From assembly GCF_022539405.1 (NCBI RefSeq), contig NZ_CP054394.1, forward strand, positions 498,501 through 562,500: DNA of 64,000 nt. The letters run 5' to 3'. Source of the stretch: Natranaerofaba carboxydovora. Lineage in GTDB: Bacteria > Bacillota > Natranaerobiia > Natranaerobiales > Natranaerofabaceae. The translations under genes were made by a program, and so were the position numbers. Positions 1 through 8,728 of this stretch are shown in pieces (position 1 is the first letter of the stretch; every line of letters starts with the position of its first letter). Below the pieces are notes generated by a model. That model did not search any database. It worked only from the letters and a program-made list of their open reading frames with translations, and had not been told where the DNA came from.

Positions 1-227
1 AGCATCAGTTTTTCCTGACGGCTCATTTTTTTTATAGTAATTTCTCTTTTTATTGCATCTGATTTAGAGGTAAATTTTTCTTGGTATTTTAATTTGACAG
101 GGGTTCTAAATTTGGTGTATTTAGCCGCTTTGCCTTCATTATGTTTTTTGATTCGATTATCTAAATCGGTGGTATAGCCTGTGTATAGTGTGCCATCTGA
201 GCATTCTAACATATAGACAAAGTGCAT
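1..227 (-). CDS. GIY-YIG nuclease-superfamily protein (UPF0213/YhbQ-like), 3' end beyond window
   Basis: The start is ATG at 227-225, preceded by an AGAGGTG ribosome site at 234-240. The visible ~75 residues begin MHFVYMLECSDGTLYTGYTT, the short single-domain GIY-YIG type: 'YMLEC' and 'LYTGYT' match the two catalytic-core strands, followed by the DLDNRIKKHN helix with its conserved Arg. Family members are usually 80-100 residues, so only the C-terminus is missing. The family has the GIY-YIG nuclease fold, but the cellular role of these small proteins is poorly defined. The assignment is firm at family level. Confidence 0.85.
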   Translation of the reverse strand, partial: MHFVYMLECSDGTLYTGYTTDLDNRIKKHNEGKAAKYTKFRTPVKLKYQEKFTSKSDAIKREITIKKMSRQEKLM

Positions 228-405
228 TTGTTTCACCTCTTATTTTTAATTGCTGTATAACATTTTATCGTTAAGCTATATGGTGATTTAAAAGAAAATA
301 GGCAGTATTAGCAATATGGATTGTATAAAATTTTAGGATATACTTAGTTAATATTCTAAAATAGTTTTAGAAGGAAGTAAAATAATTAAAAATAAGGAGA
401 TTGAG

Positions 406-600
406 ATGACCAGAATTACTCGCGAAGATATAAAACCAGGCTTACGTGTCCAAGTAGTTAAAAAACAAGATCAACATAGTGGCAAACTGACCGAAGGAGT
501 GGTTGAGTCTATTCTTACTAAATCTTCCACACATCCCCATGGAATTAAAGTAAAACTTACTTCGGGTGTTGTTGGTAGGGTTAAAAACATAGTTGAATAA
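406..600 (+). CDS. ywbE: YwbE-family protein (DUF2196)
   Basis: This 64-residue protein starts at ATG with an AAGGAG site 5-10 bases upstream. It matches the small Bacillus YwbE family along its length: an N-terminal 'ITREDIKPG', a central 'GKLTEGVVESILTKS' and the C-terminal 'HPHGIKVKL...GRVKNI' segment. The all-beta pattern resembles a small KOW/SH3-like barrel, but this is inference and the biochemical function is unknown. It stands alone, followed by a hairpin. Confidence 0.85.
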   Translation: MTRITREDIKPGLRVQVVKKQDQHSGKLTEGVVESILTKSSTHPHGIKVKLTSGVVGRVKNIVE

Positions 601-610
601 AAGATTATAA

Positions 611-641
611 TAGAGGTAGGCAAAGTTATAGCCTACCTCTA
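611..641 (+). terminator. Hairpin after ywbE
   Basis: A perfect 11-bp inverted repeat (tagaggtaggc / gcctacctcta) with a 9-base loop starts 10 bases after the ywbE stop. It lacks a clear T-run on either strand, so it may be a weak terminator or an RNA-stabilising stem. Confidence 0.55.
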
Positions 642-688
642 AAAATCGGTGTAACCCGCATGGCGATTAGCCAAAAGAAGTCACGAAC

Positions 689-1111
689 TTAAACAACAGA
701 ATCCATGCCCATACCTTGGCCAGGAACTTGGCCCTGAGTAATGTCCGCTTGATGATAGCCACCAGTATTTTGCATCATTGGTTGTTGAGGAGCAGCAGCC
801 ATTTGAGGACTACCCATTTGTGGGGCAGCCATTTGAGGGGCAGCCATTTGAGGGGTAGCAGGTTGTTGTAATTGCATGTTTTCTTCTAGAGCTTTTTCAA
901 AATCTGATAGCTGATTATTTTCCTGGGATTCTATAGGTTTTTGTTGATTTTGCACGGGGTTGTCTGATTTTTGCTCTGATTCTTGAATTTTTTGATTAAT
1001 TTTATCCTCGAAGTTTTCCTGGTTTTCTACTGCCTTGTCGTTTGATTGTTCTTTTTTTTGTGCGGGTATGTTTTGATGTGCCATCTGGTTTGTAACTCCT
1101 CCAATATCCAC
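689..1111 (-). CDS. Hypothetical low-complexity Gln/Pro/Met-rich protein
   Basis: A 140-residue protein is read from a GTG at 1111-1109, chosen because GGGAGGG lies 7 bases upstream. An alternative ATG at 1084 has a poorly spaced GGAGG. The middle is highly charged (Glu/Lys/Gln/Asn). The C-terminal third contains four to five tandem copies of a five-residue unit, MAAPQ or MGSPQ, then QQPMMQN and a Gly-rich tail. There is no signal peptide or membrane segment. Composition suggests an intrinsically disordered protein. I do not recognise a family and infer no function. Confidence 0.6.
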   Translation of the reverse strand: MDIGGVTNQMAHQNIPAQKKEQSNDKAVENQENFEDKINQKIQESEQKSDNPVQNQQKPIESQENNQLSDFEKALEENMQLQQPATPQMAAPQMAAPQMGSPQMAAAPQQPMMQNTGGYHQADITQGQVPGQGMGMDSVV

Positions 1112-1226
1112 TATTAACCCTCCCTTCGCCAAAATTGATATTGGCATTTGTGGGCATGTTATCAGTTAAGTTGGTTAACTCCAAGTCTTATGAATAAAAA
1201 TTTACATAATTTTTGCAGCAAACAAA

Positions 1227-1260
1227 TCAGCCCTTACTTCAATTTTCAAGTAAGGGCTGA
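1227..1260 (-). terminator. Terminator-like hairpin downstream of ychF
   Basis: A perfect 13-bp inverted repeat (tcagcccttactt / aagtaagggctga) with an 8-base loop lies 14 bases past the ychF stop. It is stable but has only a poor T-run (TTGTTTG) on the minus strand. Confidence 0.6.
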
Positions 1261-1274
1261 CCTAACAAAACTAA

Positions 1275-2366
1275 TTAAACATTAAACCTAAAGTGAGTGA
1301 CATCTCCATCTTTCATAGTATATTCTTTTCCTTCTATTCTAAGTACGCCATTTTCTCTAGCTTTAGCATAACTTTCGTATTTTAGGATGTCATCATAAGC
1401 TATAACTTCAGCCCTGATGAATCCTCTTTCAAAATCGCTGTGGATTTTACCGGCAGCTTGTGGTGCAGTGGAGCCTTCTTTGGCTGTCCATGCTCGTACC
1501 TCTTTTTCGCCGGCAGTAAAGAATGTAATTAAATCTAACAGTTTATAACCTGTTTTTATAACCCTGTTAAGTCCTGGTTCTTCTAATCCCATATCCCTCA
1601 AAAACTCATCTTTTTCTTCATCGTCTAACTCAACTATCTCCGATTCTATGCTAGCGCTAACTTTGATGACTTCTGAACCCTCTTTAGAAGCATAGTCTTC
1701 TACCTGCTTTAATAGATCGTTCGAATCATTTTGCAGCTCATTTTCATCAACGTTAGCCACGTATAGAACTTTTTTTGCTGATAGTAAAGGTACGGATTTC
1801 AAAATTTCTCTTTCATCACTGGTAAAATTTAAGCTTCTTGCAGAATTGCCATCACTTAAAGTTTCTTTTAGGCGTTTAAGTAGCTCATATTCTTTTTTGT
1901 ATTCCTTTTCTCCAGATTTCATTAGTTTTTCTGTTTTTTCAATTCTTCTCTCAACCAGCTCAAGATCTGAAAAAATTAATTCTAAATTTATAGTTTCAAT
2001 ATCCCGGATGGGATCTATTGAGCCATCAACATGTGTTATGTCTTGTGATTTGAAACACCTTACTACGTGGGCAATAGCATCTACTTCTCTGATATTTGAT
2101 AAAAATTGATTTCCTAGACCTTCTCCTTTACTGGCCCCTTTTACTAACCCTGCTATATCAACAAACTCTATAGCTGTTGGTGTTGTCTTTTTGGGTTTAA
2201 CTAGGTCTGTTAATTTGTCTAGTCTTTCATCAGGAACATCTACAACTCCCACATTAGGATCAATTGTACAGAATGGGTAATTAGCCGCATCAGCACCCGC
2301 TTCTGTAATTGCATTAAACAATGTTGACTTTCCCACATTGGGAAGACCTACAATACCTATTTTCAT
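1275..2366 (-). CDS. ychF: Ribosome-associated ATPase/GTPase YchF (OLA1 family)
   Basis: A 363-residue protein, the usual family length. The start is ATG at 2366, with AAGGAGGGTTAAT immediately upstream; a longer frame to 2393 lacks a ribosome site. The N-terminal G domain shows G1 GLPNVGKST (residues 7-15), a G3-type DIAG and the NVDE segment typical of the OLA1/YchF subfamily, which prefers ATP over GTP. A helical insert (about 130-200) and a C-terminal TGS domain (about 280-363, ending [11 protein letters not shown]) complete the architecture. YchF binds ribosomes and is linked to stress responses. It is a single gene ending at a strong hairpin. Confidence 0.97.
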   Translation of the reverse strand: MKIGIVGLPNVGKSTLFNAITEAGADAANYPFCTIDPNVGVVDVPDERLDKLTDLVKPKKTTPTAIEFVDIAGLVKGASKGEGLGNQFLSNIREVDAIAHVVRCFKSQDITHVDGSIDPIRDIETINLELIFSDLELVERRIEKTEKLMKSGEKEYKKEYELLKRLKETLSDGNSARSLNFTSDEREILKSVPLLSAKKVLYVANVDENELQNDSNDLLKQVEDYASKEGSEVIKVSASIESEIVELDDEEKDEFLRDMGLEEPGLNRVIKTGYKLLDLITFFTAGEKEVRAWTAKEGSTAPQAAGKIHSDFERGFIRAEVIAYDDILKYESYAKARENGVLRIEGKEYTMKDGDVTHFRFNV

Positions 2367-2489
2367 ATTAACCCTCCTTGCAAATATACACACATCTACA
2401 TATTATACCTGAGCTCTGCTTTCTTGACAATTAGTTCTACGAAATTTTACATTTTTATTTACAAAATAACGGAAAGGTTATTGAGTAAA

Positions 2490-2498
2490 TGATATAAT
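2490..2498 (+). promoter_or_regulatory. Extended -10 promoter for the MacB-type ABC operon
   Basis: TGATATAAT matches the extended -10 consensus TGnTATAAT, 36 bases before the ABC ATPase start. No good -35 is seen at 17 bases, which is common for extended -10 promoters. Confidence 0.5.
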
Positions 2499-2533
2499 AG
2501 AAGGGGAAAAATAGGGGTTGGAGGTAATTACTT

Positions 2534-3226
2534 ATGGTTATAAAATTGAAAAATGTTAGCAAGATATATAAAATGGGAGAAGTTGATGTAAAAGCTTTAA
2601 AAAATGTCAATTTGACTATTGAAGAAAGTGAATTTGTATCTATAATTGGCCCATCGGGTTCTGGGAAATCAACTTTGATGAATATTATGGGTTGTTTGGA
2701 TGTTCCCACTTTTGGTGAGTACTGGCTTAATGGATATGAAGTAAGCAAACTGTCGGACAATCAGCTAGCTGGGATAAGGAATCTAGAAATAGGTTTTGTG
2801 TTTCAAAGTTTCAATCTTTTTCCAAAGCTAACTGCATTAGATAATGTAATGAGACCTCTTATCTATAGAAAAATAACCAAAAAAGAGCAACTGGAGCGGA
2901 GTATAGAGGCACTAAAGAAGGTTGGCTTAGAAGACCGGACAAACCACCGGCCAAATCAGTTATCAGGCGGACAGCAGCAAAGAGTAGCTATTGCCAGGGC
3001 TCTTGTAGGAGATCCATCTATAATCTTGGCTGATGAACCTACCGGCAATTTGGATACCAAATCAGGAGAAGAAGTATTAAAGTATTTGACTGAATTAAAT
3101 AATCGTGGTAAAACATTAGTGCTTATATCCCATGACCCAAAAGCGGCATCTCATGCTAAGCGACATTTAAAGATTATAGATGGTGAAATAACTCCTACAA
3201 AAATAGAAAAGGAGATGACATATTAA
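2534..3226 (+). CDS. ABC transporter ATP-binding protein, MacB/LolD type
   Basis: A 230-residue nucleotide-binding subunit with Walker A GPSGSGKS (residues 39-46), Q-loop FQSFNLFP, signature LSGGQQQR, Walker B IILADEP followed by TGNLD, and H-loop SHD. The '[12 protein letters not shown]' segment is typical of the LolD/MacB/FtsE exporter group. A GGAGG site precedes the ATG. The stop is one base before the permease start, so the two are co-translated. Such pairs export peptides, antibiotics or envelope stress signals by a mechanotransmission mechanism. The substrate cannot be told, and no membrane-fusion protein gene is adjacent. Confidence 0.95.
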   Translation: MVIKLKNVSKIYKMGEVDVKALKNVNLTIEESEFVSIIGPSGSGKSTLMNIMGCLDVPTFGEYWLNGYEVSKLSDNQLAGIRNLEIGFVFQSFNLFPKLTALDNVMRPLIYRKITKKEQLERSIEALKKVGLEDRTNHRPNQLSGGQQQRVAIARALVGDPSIILADEPTGNLDTKSGEEVLKYLTELNNRGKTLVLISHDPKAASHAKRHLKIIDGEITPTKIEKEMTY

Positions 3227-3227
3227 T

Positions 3228-4511
3228 ATGTTAAGTCAAGCTTCACGTCTGTCCCTTGAAGCTATCCGGTCACATAAATTAAGGTCGTTTTTGTCTATGC
3301 TTGGAGTAACAATTGGTGTTTTTGCGGTCGTTGCACTTGTATCTCTTGGACAAAGTGTTAATAACACTATAACTGGGCAGTTTCAAGAGGCAGGTTCTAA
3401 TTTTATTACGATAACAATAGTAGGGACCGGCGAAAAAGTGCTTACATACGAAAATGCTATGGATTTACATGAAACTTTAGGCGTTAAATTTGTCGCACCT
3501 GCAATTAATTTTCCTGTTGAAATTGAACATAATGGTAGAAGGGAATTTGCAATGCTTAAAGCTACAACTCCGGAATATATCGAAAGACAAAACAAGGATA
3601 TAAAAACGGGGAGTTTTTTCGAACAATCTAACTTAGATGAAAAAAAGCAAATTGCAGTTTTAGATGAAAAAACTATAGAAAATTTGATTTCTGATCCAGG
3701 TAAAGTTGGAGAAGAATCTATTGGTGAAAACATAGCAATACAAGGTATAATGTTTAATATTGCAGGGGTATTAAGAGATGACGATGCTGACTTTGATGGT
3801 CCACCTGGTATAGAGGATGAAGGGGAACAAGATAATAACGCTGATAGCTCAGAAGTTGGTCCACATAGAGGCCCACCTAGAGAGTTAACAGGCGGGACAG
3901 ATAATGTTTTAGAAAATAGAGTGTTAATCCCCTTAACTACTGCCACAGAAATATTTGGGATAAACGAAATTTCTGTAATTTATGCAGAAGCAGAGGATAT
4001 TGAAGGTGTTGAAGAGGCGGCCAATAACCTAGAGACTAAATTACATGATTATTTTGGTGATGAAGATGCGTTTAATGTGTTTTCTCAAAATCAAATTTTG
4101 GATCTGATAGACAATGTTACCGGAACTTTGACCAGTATGCTTGCTGGATTAGCAGGGATATCACTACTTGTAGGTGGGATTGGCATAATGAATATTATGC
4201 TTGTGTCTGTTACTGAGCGTACTAGGGAAATTGGAATCAGCAAAGCTCTTGGAGCAAAAAGAAGAGATATCTTAATGCAGTTTATGATAGAATCTGTAGT
4301 TATAAGCGGTATTGGTGGAGTAGTTGGTATAATACTTGGTTATGTGGTAGTTAGTGTTATTAGTAATCTTGCAGATCTATCAATGGTATTTTCTTTAGAG
4401 GTTATTGCAGGAGCTATATTATTTTCAATGCTGGTGGGAGTGTTTTTTGGTATATATCCTGCTAATAAAGCTGCTAAGCTTAATCCTATTGATGCTCTTA
4501 GATCAGAATAG
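3228..4511 (+). CDS. ABC transporter permease, MacB/FtsX family
   Basis: A 427-residue protein with the MacB-type layout: a transmembrane helix near residues 20-45 (SFLSMLGVTIGVFAVVALVS), a large extracytoplasmic MacB_PCD domain (about 50-285), and three C-terminal helices (about 300-420). The conserved segment between helices includes SVTERTREIGISKALGAKR. The extracytoplasmic domain carries an unusual acidic, Gly/Pro-rich insertion at about residues 183-224, perhaps an adaptation to high salt. It forms a dimer with the ATPase encoded immediately upstream. Confidence 0.93.
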   Translation: MLSQASRLSLEAIRSHKLRSFLSMLGVTIGVFAVVALVSLGQSVNNTITGQFQEAGSNFITITIVGTGEKVLTYENAMDLHETLGVKFVAPAINFPVEIEHNGRREFAMLKATTPEYIERQNKDIKTGSFFEQSNLDEKKQIAVLDEKTIENLISDPGKVGEESIGENIAIQGIMFNIAGVLRDDDADFDGPPGIEDEGEQDNNADSSEVGPHRGPPRELTGGTDNVLENRVLIPLTTATEIFGINEISVIYAEAEDIEGVEEAANNLETKLHDYFGDEDAFNVFSQNQILDLIDNVTGTLTSMLAGLAGISLLVGGIGIMNIMLVSVTERTREIGISKALGAKRRDILMQFMIESVVISGIGGVVGIILGYVVVSVISNLADLSMVFSLEVIAGAILFSMLVGVFFGIYPANKAAKLNPIDALRSE

Positions 4512-4569
4512 AAAAGATAAGATGATGCTTATATATATTGTATAATGCAAAATTAACTCTGTTACCGAA

Positions 4570-5604
4570 CTAAAAAGGATTAGAAAAATATTTGTCAACG
4601 TCAAAGCTATTCATTTTCCCGATTTTATCATAATTTTCATTAATCCATTTATCTGCTTCTTCTCTTCCTTTTTCTTTTAGATGGTGAACGAATTTCCAGG
4701 TAGGGTTAGCTTTGCTAGATACGTTAAATCTTTTTAAAACTTCACCTGAATCAATTAGGTGAAGGTGGATTTTTCTTAATACATTGGTATCACATAGATT
4801 TTTTTCAACTAATTTATTTATAAAATTAACAAAATGAAGTTCTCTCATTAAGCTTGAATTAAAACTAATAGATGTAACTCTATCTTCTATCTCTAATGGT
4901 GTGGTGGGAATTTTTTCGTAATTTGTGTATTGAACTTGTACTATCATGAGATCATTGCAATCAGTTTTTTCTAAAACAGGAAAAATAGCTGGATTACCAA
5001 CAAATCCTCCATCCCAATAATGTTCATTTCCTATTTTTACTGTATGGAAAAACTGAGGAAGAGCACAAGAAGCTATTACAGCTTCTGGGGTGATTTCTTT
5101 ATTGTCGAAAACTTTTAGTTGGGCATTTCGTATGTTAGTCGCAGATAAGAAAAGTTTTATGCTGTCATCAGCTTGGATGGTATCAAAGTCCACAAGTTCT
5201 TTGATGAAGTATTCTATCGGGTTTAAATTAAAGGGATTGTAATGATAAGGAGATAAAAAACTTAAAATATGATAAAAAGGATTAAATTCGATACTACCGG
5301 GGTTTAAAGCTTTGTCTAAAGGAGTTGGTTGAAACAAAGAGAAAGACCCTATAACAGCATTTTTCTTCCAAAATTTATTTAATAATTCTTTTGCTTTATC
5401 CCTGCCTCCGGTGAGTAATCCATAAACAGCCAAAGTAGCATTTACTGCTCCTGCACTAGTCCCTGACACTCCTTTTATCTCTAGCTCATCTATCTCTAAA
5501 ATCCTGTCCAAAACTCCCCAAGTAAAAGCCCCGTGTGAGCCTCCGCCTTGTAGAGCCAAATTTATTTTTTTCTTAGAAGTCATTTTATTGTTTGCCACCT
5601 CCAT
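4570..5604 (-). CDS. Patatin-like phospholipase
   Basis: A 344-residue serine hydrolase with an oxyanion-hole loop GGGSHGAF (residues 20-27), a nucleophile elbow GTSAG with catalytic Ser50, and a catalytic Asp in the WDGGF motif near residue 200. These make the Ser-Asp dyad of patatin/RssA-type lipid acyl hydrolases. There is no signal peptide, so it is probably cytosolic. A second in-frame ATG at 5583 follows a GGAGGTGG sequence and could be the true start; neither start has ideal spacing. It is convergent with the ABC permease gene. The lipid substrate is not evident. Confidence 0.92.
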   Translation of the reverse strand: MEVANNKMTSKKKINLALQGGGSHGAFTWGVLDRILEIDELEIKGVSGTSAGAVNATLAVYGLLTGGRDKAKELLNKFWKKNAVIGSFSLFQPTPLDKALNPGSIEFNPFYHILSFLSPYHYNPFNLNPIEYFIKELVDFDTIQADDSIKLFLSATNIRNAQLKVFDNKEITPEAVIASCALPQFFHTVKIGNEHYWDGGFVGNPAIFPVLEKTDCNDLMIVQVQYTNYEKIPTTPLEIEDRVTSISFNSSLMRELHFVNFINKLVEKNLCDTNVLRKIHLHLIDSGEVLKRFNVSSKANPTWKFVHHLKEKGREEADKWINENYDKIGKMNSFDVDKYFSNPF

Positions 5605-5695
5605 GTAAATTTCAATGTTTCCTTGATAACTACTTCCACAATATTAGACAATTACCTCCTAATAAAAGTTATCTTCGTAAAAATTTTAGTAAATT

Positions 5696-5726
5696 AAAGA
5701 ACTCCCCTTGATTATGGGAGTTCTTT
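5696..5726 (-). terminator. Terminator of the H-NOX receptor gene
   Basis: An 11-bp inverted repeat (aaagaactccc / gggagttcttt) with a 9-base loop is followed on the minus strand by a T-rich tract. It lies 43 bases beyond the receptor stop. Confidence 0.7.
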
Positions 5727-5768
5727 AATAGAGCTTTCTTTTTAGAGCTATTGTATTAGATGTTTAAA

Positions 5769-7583
5769 TTAGACTCTATGTTTTTTTAGTTCGGACCTAA
5801 ATTCTTCGGCTAGAGCTTTGAGCTGTTCGGTGTATTTTGTCATTTCTTTAATTCTCTCTGAATACTCGGATACATTAGAACTCATTTCTTCGGAGGCTGC
5901 ACTATTTTCCTCGGCAATTGCTGCTAAGGAATTAATGCTTTCAAATACCTGATTAATATTTTCAGTTTCCTCGGATAGCTTGTCTGCCATTTCAGCAATT
6001 TTGTCAGCGACATCATTTATTTGGTCCGTAGCTTTTCCGGTTTCACTGGCAGTATTTTGAAGGGTGTTGGTGCTTTCTTCTAAACGTGAAAATTGATCTG
6101 TAATGTTTTTGACTAGCCCTTCTACTTCTTTGACAAAGCTTTTTAGGTTATCGCTTATAGTCGCTACTGCTTTGCCTGAGTTTTCTGCTAAATTACGGAC
6201 TTCATCTGCAACTACTGCAAATCCCTGACCATGCTCTCCGGCCCTTGCAGCTTCTATTGAAGCGTTAAGAGCTAACAAATTAGTTTGCTCTGATATTTCT
6301 TCAACAGTTGTAACAATTTCAAGCATGCTTTCAACGTTTTTGGATAGTTCTTTACCCTGAGAGTCCACCCCGGCGAACTGCTGTTTGACGTCATCTAAAT
6401 TTTCAGCGACATTTGTTATTTGTTGATAAGAGTCTTGTATATTCTGGACCGCTTCTTTTAAATATTCTTTATCTTTTAGTTCTTCATTTGCTATTTTCTT
6501 TATATTTTCTACATTGGTGTTTAATCTGTCTGCAGATCCTTCTGTTTCGTAAGCTTGCTGCATAGCTCCTTCGGATACTTCTTCTACCATTTTGGATATA
6601 TCATCGGAAAGGTTTTTCATATTTTCTGAGACACCGCCAAAACGCTCAACAAACTTATACATGTCATCAGTACCGCCTTTTAAGAATAACAGGTCTTTTT
6701 TGATATTATTTTTGGCATCAAAAATTTCATTCATCAAAGCTTCAATATTATCTCCTGTTTTTACCTGAGTGCTTTGGGAATAATCTAGCTTCTCTAACTT
6801 ATTAACTTCTTTTTTTAAAATACTCAAAGGTGATAAAGAAACTTTGGCAGCACCGAAAATAACTATAAAGCTAATTATGAAAACGCCGATATGGGATAGA
6901 TCCATTTGAAAACCACTTAGGACTGCAGATGCTAAAGTTATTATGATACTGCTTAAAAAAGCTATTTTCGCGGGTATGTTTTTAATAAAGCCAAGGGATA
7001 AAAATTGACTGAAAGGATAACTTATTAGGCCGCCAGTGCTCTTCTCAGTAGTTACATTTACTTCTATGTACTTTGTCCCATTAGAAGCTTCTCCTCTTGA
7101 CAGTTCTTCTAGCTCTACTTCTTCCTCGAAATAATCCCCTACACCTTCTATGAGTCCTAATAGATAATCAAAAAGGCCTCTATTAGATTCATAGCGTAGT
7201 TTTATTCTATTAGGTGATAATTCTTCTGCGATTAAACGAGGGGGGTTAGCGCCTTCTATCATTTTGGTCAATTGTCTATGTACTTCATCCATCATGCACA
7301 AAAATTCCTTGGCCGAATTTTGGTCAAAATAAGAGGGGAAGAATTCTTTGAAAGACCAGATGTTATTACGACCCATTTGCCTGAAGATTTCGGCGCTATT
7401 TTTGCCTACTTTCTTGGCGACTTTTTCCACTAACTGTACTGCATTTTCTTCACTTACATCCATAGTAGGAGTTATCATTTGATCTCCTTCTAAGTCCATT
7501 TCCTGTAATACTTCTGTAATGGTAGCATCACCAAAGAGACCTTTTAAACTTTCTATCCAAACGAGTACAACAGTACCTTTCAA
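5769..7583 (-). CDS. Methyl-accepting chemotaxis protein with N-terminal H-NOX heme domain
   Basis: The predicted start is TTG at 7583, since GGAGG lies 8 bases upstream; this gives 604 residues. Residues 1-185 are an H-NOX gas-sensing domain, strongly like that of Caldanaerobacter Tar4 and in the same numbering: proximal heme ligand His102 (in [11 protein letters not shown]) and the Y131-x-S133-x-R135 propionate motif. The distal-pocket residues Trp9, Asn74 and Tyr140, which hydrogen-bond oxygen, are all present. Two membrane helices (about 210-255), a HAMP-like linker and a full MCP signalling domain follow, with the conserved hairpin tip [19 protein letters not shown]. It presumably tunes motility to oxygen or NO through CheA/CheW. 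Confidence 0.95.
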   Translation of the reverse strand: MKGTVVLVWIESLKGLFGDATITEVLQEMDLEGDQMITPTMDVSEENAVQLVEKVAKKVGKNSAEIFRQMGRNNIWSFKEFFPSYFDQNSAKEFLCMMDEVHRQLTKMIEGANPPRLIAEELSPNRIKLRYESNRGLFDYLLGLIEGVGDYFEEEVELEELSRGEASNGTKYIEVNVTTEKSTGGLISYPFSQFLSLGFIKNIPAKIAFLSSIIITLASAVLSGFQMDLSHIGVFIISFIVIFGAAKVSLSPLSILKKEVNKLEKLDYSQSTQVKTGDNIEALMNEIFDAKNNIKKDLLFLKGGTDDMYKFVERFGGVSENMKNLSDDISKMVEEVSEGAMQQAYETEGSADRLNTNVENIKKIANEELKDKEYLKEAVQNIQDSYQQITNVAENLDDVKQQFAGVDSQGKELSKNVESMLEIVTTVEEISEQTNLLALNASIEAARAGEHGQGFAVVADEVRNLAENSGKAVATISDNLKSFVKEVEGLVKNITDQFSRLEESTNTLQNTASETGKATDQINDVADKIAEMADKLSEETENINQVFESINSLAAIAEENSAASEEMSSNVSEYSERIKEMTKYTEQLKALAEEFRSELKKHRV

Positions 7584-7744
7584 GGCAATAACCTCCAATT
7601 CATATAAAAGATAAGTAAAATAAATGGCAAATAATCAAAAATAAAAAAGAATACAAAAATATTTTATTATTATCCAATATTAGACAGAATAATTATTATT
7701 TTTAGTTTATCACCATTTGATACGGATAGTCAAATCGAACTTTT

Positions 7745-8728
7745 CTAGTTGTTGTCTAAATATGGATACATTTTTTTATTTTTTATAAGCAGTAATAGTT
7801 GGGCAATAACAAATAATAATGGAAGTTCAATTAAAGATTCAACTGCAAGAACTAAAGGGACGAGAGGTCTTTCGGGAAAGGCGGCTATGGCAATAGTCAT
7901 TGCAAGAGGAGCATTACGGGCAAGTGTGGTAATTATTAGGCTTACTGCATCCTGATAAGGTAATTTTAGATAACGGCTAATAGTAAGTCCCAACACAAAA
8001 TTGATGGCAAAAAATAATATAACAGGTATTAACAGTGCTAATAAAACAGCCGGGTTATCTATTAATATTTGCCCTTGAGAGGAAAAAATAGCTATGACTG
8101 CAAGGATTAGAAAAAAAGCCTGAAAAGCATCTATATTATTAAGTAATTTTGTTTCAAACCAGTCTTTACTTTTAAAACGTAAAATAAAATACCTTGCTAT
8201 AAATGCTGTTATAAAAGGAATCAGTAAAACTCGAAAAAAACTTTCAAAAAATATATAAGGTTCAATTTCTACCACAGCTCCTGCTAATAAAAATAAATAA
8301 AGGGGTAGAAGCACAAGCTGAAAGAGTAAATTCCAAGGTAAAAGGGTAGTAGAGAAGGCTACATTTCCTGCTGCAAGACCTGTAAAGACCAAGTACCAAT
8401 CTGTACAGGGTGTTACCAAATCCATTATCATGGCCATATAAACATCTGGAGTATCCCTCAAAAAGATATAAGCAAGACCAAAAGCCAAAAGCGGTGTCCA
8501 CAAAAAATTTATTACAAGACTAAGGCCTGCAAGCCTAAAATTTTTGAACCCTTTTTTTAGGCTTGCAGGCTGTATTTGAATAAAAGTCCCAAATAACATT
8601 GTCATTAGAAAAGGCATTATAAAAAGTGAAGAGATATTTGAAAGCGTATTAACTTGACCAATAATTAAACCTACGATTATAGCTATTATCAAGAGAAGCC
8701 ACTGATAATCTTCTAGTATTCGTTTCAT
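7745..8728 (-). CDS. BASS-superfamily permease (annotated elsewhere as arsenic-resistance/bile acid:Na+ symporter)
   Basis: A 327-residue integral membrane protein with about ten hydrophobic segments. The central [10 protein letters not shown] motif after helix 4 and the [13 protein letters not shown] segment identify a branch of the bile acid:sodium symporter/arsenical-resistance superfamily. It begins directly after the feoB stop, so it is the last gene of the feo operon; feoB translation probably couples to it through an internal GGAGGG. The substrate is unknown. Position suggests a role in iron or metal(loid) homeostasis rather than bile acid uptake. This is inference. Confidence 0.8.
   Translation of the reverse strand: MKRILEDYQWLLLIIAIIVGLIIGQVNTLSNISSLFIMPFLMTMLFGTFIQIQPASLKKGFKNFRLAGLSLVINFLWTPLLAFGLAYIFLRDTPDVYMAMIMDLVTPCTDWYLVFTGLAAGNVAFSTTLLPWNLLFQLVLLPLYLFLLAGAVVEIEPYIFFESFFRVLLIPFITAFIARYFILRFKSKDWFETKLLNNIDAFQAFFLILAVIAIFSSQGQILIDNPAVLLALLIPVILFFAINFVLGLTISRYLKLPYQDAVSLIITTLARNAPLAMTIAIAAFPERPLVPLVLAVESLIELPLLFVIAQLLLLIKNKKMYPYLDNN

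Noticed and set aside
1002-1184. 60-residue minus-strand ORF
   Set aside because: Overlaps the 689-1111 gene in another frame, lacks a ribosome site and has random composition.
3383-3946. 187-residue antisense ORF inside the ABC permease gene
   Set aside because: Ser/Pro-rich shadow of the acidic coding sequence; no start signal.
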